DNA from: Blastobasis lacticolella
Lineage: Eukaryota; Arthropoda; Insecta; Lepidoptera; Blastobasidae
Direction: 5' to 3'
NCBI GenBank assembly: GCA_905147135.1
Contig: LR990048.1
Coordinates: 6,990,563 to 7,054,562 of the forward strand
Length of the DNA stretch: 64,000 nucleotides
Shown one piece after another: positions 9,546 through 22,600 of the stretch. Numbering within the stretch: position 1 is the first letter of the stretch; every line of letters starts with the position of its first letter. The notes beneath the pieces were generated by a model. The model was given only the letters and a program-made list of their open reading frames with translations. It did not search any database and had not been told where the DNA came from. A program made the translations under genes and the position numbers.

Positions 9546-12500
9546 TATGCGGTTACATGAATCTGGTTGTTACGACGTACAGGTGAGAGCTCCTCTGTGT
9601 CTTTATATAACAGTACCTATTGTAAGGTAGATACACATGTTGTTGTCACCTCACTAATTCTATACGGCGAACCCGGGCAATGCGATTACAGGCCACACTT
9701 GGTTACTCCTGAATCGTCAACTCAATGGTCTTTGAGTTCAGATGTAGGTAATGGAAAATAAATCTTGTACGGCTTAAGTTCGCATGTCTGGCAGCTAATT
9801 TAGTGGAAATTTTATTTATTTATTTGGAAAACCAACAGTGTATTACATAACAATAGCTACAACCGCATAGGTGTCACACATAAAATCAGAATAAATAAGT
9901 TTGTTGCGAGCAAAACATTCAATCAACATGAAAACTTAACGTAAGTCTATGCAGCTAGCCAGCCATTCTACGCTTGACCGCACTTACGTTGCAATTAAAT
10001 ATGTGAAATATGAGATCAAGCTTGATTGAAGTATTATTAAAACCTTTTTCAGTCCTGCAAAAGAATTTGTTTTGCCTGTAATTCGTTGATGCTGATAGCA
10101 CGGCAATAGGACTATACGATCTTATAATTCTGTACGGAACAGTCAGGGAGACAACTTAATAAATCAGGGCAGTCAATATTACTATTTAAGGTTTTAAGTA
10201 TCAAAGCAATGTCTGCAATTTCACAGCGTTTAGCCAGCGATACTTAGTGGTGGCGCTTACAAAAGCGAATGTAATTTGAAGAGCTATATGGGCTGAAACA
10301 CAGATATTTGACGAATTGCATTTACACTACCTCAAGTCTTTGAATATAATATGTTTGGTAAAGTTATGGTTGTGTATATCTGTGGCATCTGAGATATGTA
10401 AGTTGTACACTAACCGACACTAAGGATATAACATCGTAAGGAAACCTGCACATTCAGGCGACTGAATTTGTAACCGTGACTGGCCAAGTCCCTGATCTGC
10501 CAAATCCTGAATTATAATCAAGACGGGTCCCAAGCTCTCGCACACCGGAGCATAATCGGAATATTGACAAGAAAATCCCTTCCTTTCTTACAACCAAATA
10601 AAAAAAATCTCACATCCTATAAAAGGAACGTAAAACACAAGATATCTACTACGTAGGTAGTAAAGATAACGCTAAACTGTTCTAAAGCCAATAGGTGTAG
10701 GTACACGTTACGACAGGCTCTAAAACAAAAATCACGATTTAAGGCTTTACTTATTTATAAAAATTGACTTACTATCCACGTACTAAATAACCCTGAACTA
10801 TTCGAATGTAGTACAAAGCAGAATTAATTTGACCCAAAAATCTGTGCCCAAACACGTTAACCCATTAGTGTTCAATGCATAGTTTATCAGAAGACTGCGC
10901 TAATTTCGAGCCACCGGCGGCGCCGCAGTGTTGTGCCGCAATGTCGCCAAATAGTGATGGGAAGTTTTCCTTAAAAATGTTTATCGACTACCTCATTAAT
11001 AAAACAAAATATCGACTACCGCATTATTGAAACATATATTTCAATTTTTTTTATTAAAAATAACAAAATTTTATTTATTAGGCAGATAGTATCATTTGGA
11101 CTTCTAACACACTGTTTGTGGTGGTGTGGATAGGTGTTGTTTATGGAGTCTAGTCAAAATGTCCACGGACTAGAAACTGAGAGCTCTTGCATGTAGTCTT
11201 GGTTGACTAATATAAAGACTTCAAAAATGTAAAGTCTTCAGTGTGGTGTAGTTTTAGCGTGAGAATTAGTGATGAAGATGGCTTCACAAGTGTTGTTTGT
11301 GTCTACGGACGGCGGCGATAATTTTCCATGAGATGATCCGCTTGATTGTTTGCGTCTCTCTATTATGAAAATAGAAGAGACCAAAACTAGCAAAGGAATT
11401 GTGCAGGCTGATTAAGATTACATGTCTTTTTGTATGATTCATGACTATCGCGTAAGACTTTAAAAAACCTACATCGGTAAAACCATTTGTTAAAAAGTTT
11501 TACAACATACGTCTCTAAAATAACATTTTGCCACTAACAAATAAAATGAGCCTCAGAAATACAAATTAACCTTGACTTACAAATAAACTTTTATGTTTAT
11601 TAAACATGCACTCAAAATAATATTCAGGCTTATGATCAACAAACGCAATAACTTTTAACACGTGTGTCGTAAAAATTCTTAATTAACTCATCACTTTTAA
11701 CGGCTTGTAGAAATATAAGTACTTATCTACATTCTGACAGGAATTGTTTTCGAAATCCTAATTAGCCATTTATATTATTTACGTACTTTAGAAAACAACG
11801 ATAGGTTTGCCCCCTTTCAGGTTTAAATTGCTTCTGTTGCGATTGACGGTCGCATCTTATCGGCTACGACGTTAGGCCAGCTTCGCAGCATTCGCAGTAC
11901 TGCGCCGGTCCACAAATATTGTATAATAAGAACAATAATGTTTATCTACCTACGAAACAATACGGTTACTTTTAAACTAGGCTAGTTTTCTGAGTAAAGA
12001 AACGATATTTTCATTTAATCCATCTAGTTGATTTATCTATTAATGCTAATGATTTATATTCAAAAATAAAAAATACTCGTCAAATATATATAAAATATAA
12101 AAGATATTGGATACTAATTGTGCTCCTAATTCAGTTTATATTTTGCTATCGCTTAAGTTCCCAAGAAATAGATATCGATAAAATAACTTGGCAGTCCCAT
12201 CCCTACAAAGAGACAGTTTTGGGTTGGTCTACTTCTGTGGACAAAAAAGCCCCTCATTGTGAATTTATCTCCACCCCGGCACTCGACACACCTAATGCTT
12301 TTGCATTTCGACTGCATTTGGCCCCTGAAATGTGCTGCTAATGAAATTTAAATGGCTTTTGTGGTGCACTTGATTTAGTTTCTATTTTTCTAAATATTTT
12401 TAGGACAATGTTAATGCTTTCTTTTTAACTTGTATTTTGTCGCAATTTTCACAACAGTTATTATATGGAATACATCGTGGGTCGTTATCGTAGTCTCTAC

Positions 12501-13475
12501 ATTTGTACCCTCCACTTATACTAGAGTCAAAGTGGTTAGAAAATAGAAAGCAAACGATTCGGTCTGATAGCCGCCAGCGATATGATTACCTATGATAAAT
12601 GACAAATGAGGACATAGCACAGTGTTGTGCAAACATCGGTAAAACATCGAAATAATCATATAACGAAAATAAATATAATTTAAGCTCGATCGATCGGTGA
12701 ATTAAAGAATATTATATGCACGATGATTCGACATTTTAAATTAAACAACTTTTAACAGATTAATCGCGATTTTATGTTTATAATTTAATCCATGATATGA
12801 CATCCATGTTTTGCTTAACCATGTTTGTTTAAATAAAATGGAGAATTATAACAATTAAAATGAAAAGAAAGTGACGTTTTACGATCATTTCACTTAAAAG
12901 TGCCAAGTTTGGGCAAAGAAACGGTAATAAAGTTACGCCACTAAAGTGAATGTCGATTCGTTCGACAATTTTGTTCGTTTAAGTTCAATAAATCACTATA
13001 TAGGGATTTTATCGTTTAAAAAAAACACTTAAAGTACCTCTTCTTTTTTCAAATACAAACTGTTTACAAACGCGTGTATTAATAGCAATTTGTTCCTATA
13101 ACATGACTATTTACAATATTCAACTAAATTATTACTTCTATGTTTTGAAAATAATTGAACCTTCAAATAAGTATAATCACTTACTGAGCATCAGCAGTTA
13201 TGAATAACATTAAATAAAATAGATTCATGATACCACAATCAACTAACTAACTTTCAATATTAAATTCAATAGTTCATAAATGTGTCATTTATTGTTAGAT
13301 ATTAAACATGCTTTTATATTAAGAAATTAGAAACTAATTCTGAATTATGAAATATGGTAAGAAGAGATATCAGATATATTATTTTATTTTAGCAGTTATT
13401 CATAACGTAAAAACAATACATTCTTCACATTTAAACATACATTCTCCACATTCAGGTCAACAATTGTTCTGCGAC
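9546..13475. other. Non-genic stretch
   Basis: A (TTTA)n LINE-type tail in minus orientation lies at about 9811-9880 and a SINE A copy at 10404-10562. A short GC-rich patch at 10908-10950 is unexplained. The remainder is AT-rich DNA without a supportable gene. Confidence 0.5.
10404..10562 (+). repeat. SINE family A, diverged copy
   Basis: Plus-strand copy containing GGAAACCTGCACATTCAGGC, a shortened middle, CTGCCAAATCCTGAAT, and a CTCTCGCACACCGGAGCA block equivalent to the GC-rich CTCGTGCGCGAGAGCAC segment of better copies. Confidence 0.6.
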
Positions 13476-13486
13476 AAGTACCTTAT

Positions 13487-13746
13487 TATTGGCCGTGTGG
13501 TATCCGGCAGAGTAGAATAGCACCAACCCCTTACACTCATGGGTGTCGTACAAGGCGACTAATGTTTTCGAGGCAAAAGATCAAGAGTCTCCGTAGTCTG
13601 GAAAATGGGCAGCAGCATTTTCCATTGTTATATTTAAACACTGCGATCTCCAACCCGCCTGCCAAGCGTGGAGATTATGGCAATAACCTCCCCGTTCGTG
13701 GGAGAGGCCCTAAGTCCTGAGTGGACTGTCACGGGCTGTGATGATG
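13487..13746 (+). mobile_element. SINE-like family B element, full length, with 11-bp TSD
   Basis: A 260-bp copy from TATTGGCCGTGTGG to GGGCTGTGATGATG, flanked by the direct repeat AAGTACCTTAT at 13476-13486 and 13747-13757. It retains the CTAGAGTCTCCGTAG-like segment missing from the 2486-2727 copy, so it better represents the family consensus. Strand is set by the 3' GAT tail. Confidence 0.85.
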
Positions 13747-13757
13747 AAGTACCTTAT

Positions 13758-16564
13758 AGGTAAATGAGCAGTCGCAATACATACGACCAACCACCAACCT
13801 CTTGTTCCTCAAACGACGAAAGACTTGAACATTAATGAGGCCTGCGAAAACTTGGACGGGAGACGGTAGAAACCAAAGAATATTATATGAGGCAGAAAAC
13901 TATTAATAGCTGATAGTCTTGGTCTCATTCAATAGAATATCTAGTAAAGTCCCTGCAGGTTAGTTATAAAAACCTGATAAAAGAGTTTTAATTTGCATTG
14001 TAATGGTTATTTTATAAAATAAATAGGAAGTCCCAGCTTTGTCATTTCTTTTTTACGTTGTTCCAATTACTTTTAGACATCAATTCTTTTCAGACCAAAA
14101 ATAGTGCCCAAATACTCTCAAGAAAATATCTTAGCAATATAATATAATCATAATCTGGATCATTTAGAATATAAAATATATAACGCGTACAACATCACAA
14201 TGTCGGGCCGGGCCCTCGAAGTAACTCTGATATTTGTGCGAATAATGGGATGACTCTGCATATTAGTTGAATCATGATAGGGCAGAACTCTCGGAGGTCC
14301 GACAGTGTTATTGATTTTGTTAACGTCGTCGGTCCTTTATACGAGCTTCCCGTTAGGCGAGACTGTTTATTTAATATTCAGAGTTACATTAATAATTTCT
14401 TTTAAAAAGACCAGGGGTTTGCTATTGATATTGTTGAATTTTAACTCGGAAATCAAATATGATTTTTCAGTACTTCTAAATAAATAGTGTGTCCGCCGCT
14501 GAATGACAAATTTAAAAAGTGAATGTAATAAGAAAAAATAGTATTGGTACACTACGTAATAATGATTATAAGTTTTTCAATAACGTAAAGCAGATTATAT
14601 TTTAGCAAACTGTTTTTTTTAAATACACACCATAAGGTGTTTTCTATTTGATTTAACCAGTTTTCGTCACAAAACGAACTGCCGCAAGAACATCCATTCA
14701 AACCGCTACGAGGAGCCACATTCGCACTCTAATTAATGCCACTGTCACTTTTGGCTCGGCTTCCCCTAACGATTGCTGAGAGCCTCAAAGGTTGCACTTC
14801 AAAAGGACTGTTTTATCCTGGGAACTTGTAAAAAAGAAAGCACAGAGACCAACCTGTGCTGCCAGATGCATCCGCTTTTTCGCTTTGACGGTAATTGGAG
14901 TTAGCTTTTGAAGTTTTGATGCTTTGGTTCTGGCTCGTTTATTGAACTGCTAGTGTATTCGAAGTATTTAACGATTTGAGAGGATATTAAAAACGGTAAA
15001 ATATACATATATTTTATGTTACAACCAAGGCCCAATAATCTTTAAAATCACTAATCTAGAAAATGGCTGAGTCTTAAGTTTTAATTTCTTTTTGTATTTG
15101 ATGGCTATATTATTATAATTATAAATTGCTGTTTTGTAACCACTACATAATGTAACATTTTTAACCATAACTTATATGTTGTAAAACTGAGAAATAAATC
15201 AATAAATGGTTCGTGCTTGACCTGCCTCGTTTAGCAACTTTTTGAAATCATCAAATTGGTTGATTAGATTTTTGAAACATAAAAATGCGCATAGCGATAA
15301 GGATGTCTAATGACGCGGATAACAAAGGTTCACATTCTGAAAGGAAATTGACCGAATTGATCAATGACCATTAATGCAGGTATTTTATTAAACATAAGAT
15401 CAAAGTACCGGGAGGCATATTATCAGATCCCTTCTCCTAGGGCGGTAGGTGGAAGTAACTTCATCATCACGCTTAGATACCGCGGATTAAAGCAAGGGGT
15501 ACCGGTTTGTAAGGCGACTTCGAACAGATAGTGATGGGCGTTGCACTCGTTTATTTCTTTTAAAAATATTATAGGTCGAATTTCACTAATAGTAATAGAT
15601 ACATATCCGCATCAAGATAGAAAAACCACTTCTTTACTGTCATTCATGGTCATTGTTTTTTTATGTTATACGGCAAACAAACAGGCAAGTGGGCCACCTG
15701 ATAGAAAGTGGTTACCGCCGCCTATGGACATCAGTAACATCAGTTTTCTTCTTCAACTTAATTTCTTTTTCAAATTGGTTTGCATTTTTTAATTATTTTT
15801 TTAGTGTAGCTGGTCTCGGATAATCAATTAATTTAGGTACAAACCAAAGATTTACAGAACCATTTTATGAAAATTTGTTAACAGTAGGTTAACTACCTAC
15901 ACATCGCTATAGCTATAAGAACACTTAGAAAATAGATCGATAAATGAAAGATAGACTCTAAAAGTTGGTCTGGGTGGAACAAGTCTCCACGTTCCCAACA
16001 CTCCTCTCAGATACTGGGGTTTGACCATCGGCCTAAAAACAGTTAACTTTCTTTGTCCAGCGGTCGCGAAGGTCACTGAGCAATTTGATATAAAATTCTG
16101 GTACATAATTTTGTTGATAAAATTTTAAAACACTGTTTACAAGAGCATTCTTGTGGGAAAGGTCAAGTTAAAAAGCCAGGTGAATTTTTAAAGGGCGAAT
16201 TATTTTCTATCGGCCTGGTTGTCTCATTTTTATATAAGTTATAAGTAGTAAATTACTCAGGTAATAAAAGTGTTGCAATTGTCACGGGTGACTTGACTAC
16301 TCACTTTTTTGCGAACAGACAAAACAATTGATAAGTCGTTCGCAATTGACTTCAAACGCGGCACAATTTCTTCAACATTCCATTTTTAACTCTGCCTTTT
16401 TTAACATTCTGATTTGACACTATAAAATGACTAAGAGTAAGAGCGCTTTACAAAAAATTTGATCCCAATCCGACAAAATGCATTCATCAAAGTGTGTCTG
16501 TACTTTGTATTACATATATGTGCAAAAATAATTTAGGGCAATGAAAAAATAGTATTGTCAGTGT
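13758..16564. other. Non-genic stretch
   Basis: A GAAATAAATCAATAAAT LINE-like tail ends near 15210 and a family C fragment lies at 15655-15745. No gene is supported; ORFs of 60-83 codons here look random. Confidence 0.5.
15655..15745 (+). repeat. Interspersed repeat family C, partial
   Basis: Contains ATACGGCAAACAAACAGGC, GCCACCTGATAGAAAGTGG and ACCGCCGCCTATGGACATC, matching 26728-26830 and the inverted copy at 32757-32835. Confidence 0.6.
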
Positions 16565-16644
16565 TTCTTTCTAAGCTATAATGTAATGTGTTTGTGGTGT
16601 TATTGTGTATAAATAAATGTTTTCTATTCTATTTCTATTCTAAT
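16565..16644 (+). repeat. LINE-type 3' tail with TCTAT-rich end
   Basis: TTATTGTGTATAAATAAATG followed by repeated TCTATTCTAT units is typical of the 3' end of a lepidopteran non-LTR retrotransposon. The upstream body is not recognisable. Confidence 0.5.
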
Positions 16645-19600
16645 AAATGGCCATATAGATTTTAATGGAGTTTTCACAGTTTGGTAGTTTGGGGTCCAAA
16701 TTAAAATCTAGGCCATGTTTCATCTAATTCGGTAAAGAAGAACCAAAGATATAGCATGTTGACCTCTCCGTAGCTAAAAGCTCTTATACATACTTTACAA
16801 AGGTCGTTCGGAATAAAGATAAACAGCTCAAAAACGATTTTCACAAAACTACAAGACAAAAGCTAGTACGTTACAACTGAATATTAAAACTTTAAAAAGC
16901 TCGGACAGGACGCTTAGTGCTTTCGCTGTATATGTTAAGCGGGATATGTCTGTCTGCTTCATACAACCAATTGGTAATTTTTTTTGTCTCATAATTTAAA
17001 TACAGTGGCGGGATATACCTCCCTACTTATACACCGTACCCCTGGCCATACCCTTGGTGGCACGGTGGGTCTTAAGTTAAACGGTTCCACCGAGTATAGT
17101 GACACAACAAATTCAAAGTCAAGCACTAGAAACCATGGTGCAGTCCAATGGAAAGAGAAAGTCTAGACTGCTAGCTATAAAGCTATAGCAAACCGTCACC
17201 TATTAGAAATATTTGCTTAGAAACTGACAAATGGTACAATTGGAGTAACTAGAGCGTGGTGGATGCCGTCACGCAGCGTTATGGAGGAGATTGTGGGGCA
17301 AAGAACAAGAAACAGCGGATAGAGAGGACGAGCGAAAATAGTAAAATATATTATTCCAAATAATTAATTGCTAAAATTTTGTAAAGAATTGGCTCCATAA
17401 TCGTTATTATAAAGAAAAAAATTGTTTTTTTGTTTGTAATTAGTAAGCACAAAGACTACTTCACTTAAAAAAATACTTATTCCCAAGGTTAAGGCTTTTT
17501 ATCGGGAAAATAGTCCCGCGGGAAAATTGAATGTTTACAGAGATTCGAACTCCGCCGCTTGAAACGGCTAGTTCCATATAAGTCATATGCTAGTTCCATG
17601 TAATCAGAAAGATAAATACAACAAAAAAAACTTTTTTTCACACAATTGTAGCAGAATACTCATAGAGTAAAGTTAATGGTAATTTTTGCCTAAATTCATA
17701 TTAATTTAACTTGCTCATTAAAAAAGGAAAAGTGGTCGGTTTATACCTATTGTTATGTGTAAACTGTGAATTTTTAATAAAATATTTCCTCCAGGTTTCT
17801 ACTAGGTTTGAATATACGCTTAACTTGCGTTACTTAAAACAACAATGTGTTGTCTATTAAGTTACTCAAATGTATATATGCAGAGAATCACGCGCAGACC
17901 GTCGGTAACATTATTTTCTTTTTGCAATTGTCGCTTCGAAACTCCTGATTTTTTTATACTACTCAGTGTTTAGGTCGTTAACAGTTTATAAATACGTTAA
18001 TTATTTAACAATAATACCAGTTATAAATCTGTAACTACTTAAAATACCATTATCCATTTCATTTTGAAAATTTCACGTGAGTATATCATTTTTTTCATAT
18101 GACTATTTCACACTTCTCAACGGTTCTTTGAATGCAATTTCTCATGACCTATGATGGAAATCAAAGCTGGCATATTCGACCCCAATTTTCAAAATTTAGT
18201 ACCAATGGAGAGACGCGCTGTTGTCTCTAGTGTAGCTATATACTTTGCTGATGTTTATAGTTCCGCTGATAACTACGGGACTTACATGTTTCTTGAAATG
18301 GGGATTTTCCATCGCATTGATAAGAAATGACATGAGAAATATAAGAAAGTAATTTGAAAGTTTATCGTCTTTTAATCTATACAATCTCCACCTAAGCTTT
18401 TACTGTTTTACCTTGCGTAAGTCGCTGCCGTATAAATTTTCTTACGATGCTCAATTATGATGAGTTGTGTGCTTACCTGAAAAAGAATAAACAAATAAAA
18501 TAAAAAATAGTGCCTATTGTGTCGTTTATAATTGTGTTAATTTCTAAATGTTTTATTGTGTACATTAAAGAGTTATATTAAAATAAATAAAATGTTGTGC
18601 AGTTGTTTTTTATTTTATTTTTATTGTAGAATATCCAACAGCACAATTTACATTTCATGTATAACAACAGTTCATGTCTATTTTATATAAGCCAATAACA
18701 GGATATCACAACGAGTTTAAACAAATGTAATACAACGATTAACAAAGCAGACGTATGCCATCTTAAAGTAAAAGCGAAAATTACAAAAAAAAATGAAAAT
18801 GGGAGGGGCAGTTAGGGCAAGAGCGTCTCGCATATAAAAATATCTTGAAAGATTTTCTGATTTAAGAATTATCTGGTTTAATTAGGAAGGTATCGGGTTA
18901 AATTCTGTAACATTAATTTGTATACATTGCTTTATGAAAACACCATTTATTTTGTCCAATTAGTGATAAAAAAATTAAATGAACAATGAACACAATTTCA
19001 ATAGAGAAAACGATCTCTCAAACAATGTTTGTAGGTTATGTTCACCCCAAGACCTCGAAACACGGAATCCTGCACGATCTAATGTAATAACGAAAATAAA
19101 AATTTATTTATTTTCCATCTACAAGGAGTTTTGTAATAAAAAATTATAATGAACTGACACGGAGCGCCAATCGGCTATGAGATCGTTAATTTTTTGACAC
19201 TTACTTATCTGCCCCCTTCAATTTACTTACAAGTAAGGAATCCGTATCTCTGTATTTTAAAACAACCAAAATCTCACCATCGATTGGTCCAGTAGCACCG
19301 AGATCAGCGTGCCGTTGCGCAAGCGCGTAGAACCTGACAATGCGTATCACTTTTACTTTTACATAAAAAGCCCTCTACCCCAGGGCTTATTGGATAACTG
19401 TACTGGCGACGAAATTTGACGCATTTTGACTTGAGTTACTATTCTTGGCCGTATGGAATTGGATATACCTATATAAGTATACGGAAATACACAGCGTATA
19501 AAAAATACCACTCCGATCTGAAAGATCTGAAAAGTAAGTATCTCAATGGTAGGGTTTAATATCTATTCAAATTATTTGTTCAAAATTTTTTTAGAAGGTT

Positions 19601-22600
19601 TAACTTTTTTACAGATTCAGATGGGGTGCGTCCAGATCTCGCGGCGATGCAAAAACTGCAAACTACAAATTGAAAAACCTTCACATGCATGAAGTCGAAA
19701 GATAAAGCTAGTGTAATCTAAATGCATAGAGAAGCGATACTGGCTGTAGCCAGTACATGTCCCAGTGTTCTCAGCATAACACTGCATGTTTGTCCATGTA
19801 AATGTTTGATATAGTTTCGCCAATATGTGCTCACCACCACGGTCGGTTGGCGGTGTGTGATGTGTCAATACAGGTTACATAGGCATAAAGAGACAAATTA
19901 GTGGTAAGAGGACCAGAGTTTGGTTGTGTCGTTGTGTACTGCATATTACGCTTCCTTCGACATAAGCAAAGCAAAGTCTCTAGAGAGGATTGAACCGGTA
20001 ATATTACCAAGTAATCCACTACGTAACAAAGAAATCATAGGTTTGTGTTACATAGAGCAACTTTACTGTAATACTGCTTCAACTTTCCTTGAATATGTTG
20101 AAGTTAAGCTAACAGCCAAAGGGGCACCGCGATATTTAATAAAATAGACTCGGAGCGACGTAGTTATATAAAATAAACCCTTTCTATAAATTGTTCGCAG
20201 TAGAAAAAAACAAAAGAGGAACAACTGGTAAAATTACAGTTAGGAGATTATGTTTTCTAAACAGTGACTGAATGAACAAGAACAAAGTGCAAAATGTACA
20301 GAGTACAAGTAGTCGTAGTACCGTGCCTATAGATCTAAAAAAAGCAATCATGATACCATGTATGAGTATGTAGATTATAAAAGATATTGTAGGAAGTACA
20401 GAGCAAAAATTATAGTTTACAGCCAACTGGTTATCAGAATCTGGTTCTGTCACTGGTGGTGACGCAACTGCTGTCTGACGCAAAACAAATGTCACCCAGT
20501 GAACGGGTGAGTGGCTAAACCAGTTGAGAATTGGTCATCGGGACGGTATCAGGCCTAGTGTCTTAATTAGTCGTTCAACTCGTGGTCAGTCTATTGTTAA
20601 GATATTTCCTCACTTTGGGTTTATTGCTGAAATAGGTCCAAAAAAATTACCTATCACTTTCTCAGTCAGGTTTCGACATGTGACTGTACTGCGACCGGTG
20701 ATTTTAATAACAGATTTAGCTTTATTAATAACGCATAAATGTGACACGAAAATGAGAAAACTTTTGAGAACGTCAACTTCTACTACTGTACCTACGATCG
20801 CAAACTTTGTTATTGGAAATTTCCTAAAATTAGAATGTTCTTAGCATAAAATTATTTAATTGTTTCTGCTGTCACTTCGTTTTCAGATTGCTCCTGTTTA
20901 AATTAGAGGCCAAAGTTTAAATAGGTTTGAAGATGTTTGACTTGGTTGCCACAAAGTTGTGTCCTATGTGTCTTAATCCATTGGCGATATACAATACGAG
21001 TACCATATTATAAAATTCGTCATAGCGTCTACAGTATTGATTACGAATGAGGAAGTTACTGAATCATTTATAATATCAAAAAAGAGGTTGGTAAATGTTC
21101 AGGATTTTACAATAGTGAATCATGTTTGCCAAACCGAAAAAATAACAGAACAAAACATTGCTAATAAACCATTATATCAAAATACAATCGTAGTCTTCAC
21201 TACACAGTTGTCAAAACAAAAAGTATGATTGATATTTCTTAATGACCGCTTCAGTTATAGCTCCAACTAAACTATTAAAGCAAAATAATAATCAAAACTT
21301 CCCATTCACTTTGGAAACAAAAATGCCATTGTCCAAGGTCAGTTATCTAAGCATGCTAATAGACACCTTAACACTTGAACGTAAAACTCATTTTAATTTT
21401 ACAGTGGCCGTCAAAAGTAATTTTGACTTACTCAGGCGCGGCAGGCGAAAATGGACTTAATTCTCTATAATACTTTGAATCGAAATAACAAAAGCGAAGA
21501 TTATACTTTCAAGCTAACTTCCTAACCAAAATAGACTCAGTGCTGGACGATTTTGAACTTTGTGGCAAAATAGAAGAAGTTAGGATTTGAATGGCGAATG
21601 CAAGTTGAAGGTTGGTTGACCGACCACTTTGTAACAAGCAAGGATCGGAAGTAGTTAAAACGATATATATCTTTACGAATACGAAAGAAGCGAGGACGCT
21701 GTACATTCCAACAATGATTCCTTGTTAACAAGCCCCAAGTAAATGGCAATAGGCGAGCATAATTGATATCAATTATGAAATAATAGCATTAATTGCCGTG
21801 GTTAACGCGATATTGTTAGAAACTCCACGTGGAAATTAATTTAAATGGAGATTAATTTGGTAATGAAATGTTCTCTGAGCTAAGGATTCTCTTTAATTGA
21901 ATTATCGTCTTACAAATAAACTATTAATATCGAAATACTACGTTAATGTGTCAAGTACATTTTCCCTATCTATTCTTTTAGATTTCATCGATTGTCCTAG
22001 GGTTTGCGTTAACATGAAACTTGTAACTACAAACAAGTATAATGTTTGGGTTTACATTTATATATGTATATTTTTATAGTGTCTAAAAAAGTGGTATGAA
22101 AAATTTAGTTCTTGAATTAAAGGAACCAAAGACATTGATATGGACACAAAATATCTCGTGGGGCATAGCCCTATGTCTTTGCCACTTATCAAAACTCCAA
22201 GCATACCTCTTACCAACGTTCACTCACATTTTGTATAGTCTTTCCTAATTGTCTCTCGTGCTGTAAGATCTTTGTTACTCAGTGTTTGTCAGAATTATCT
22301 AAACTGAGAATTGTCCTCCAAAAGTAAAGCCTTAACATTACAGACTAAAGCAAAACTGGTTTTAAACATCTCGTGTTCGCAAGCAAAGGGCACTGCGCAA
22401 CCGCCCGTCAAAATGCAATAAAAAGCCCCACCTCAATTTGCCTCATTCCAGAGGGACACGATCCCTGAGGCCGTAAGTTTCAGGTCCGTCTCGGGAATAA
22501 TCTCCGAAAAATGTCAAACACTAAGGTCGGAAAGGCTTTGGAGCGGTCATCGCCCTGCCCGGGGCCCAAATAAAACCGAGTTTTAAGGGCCTAGCCTTGA

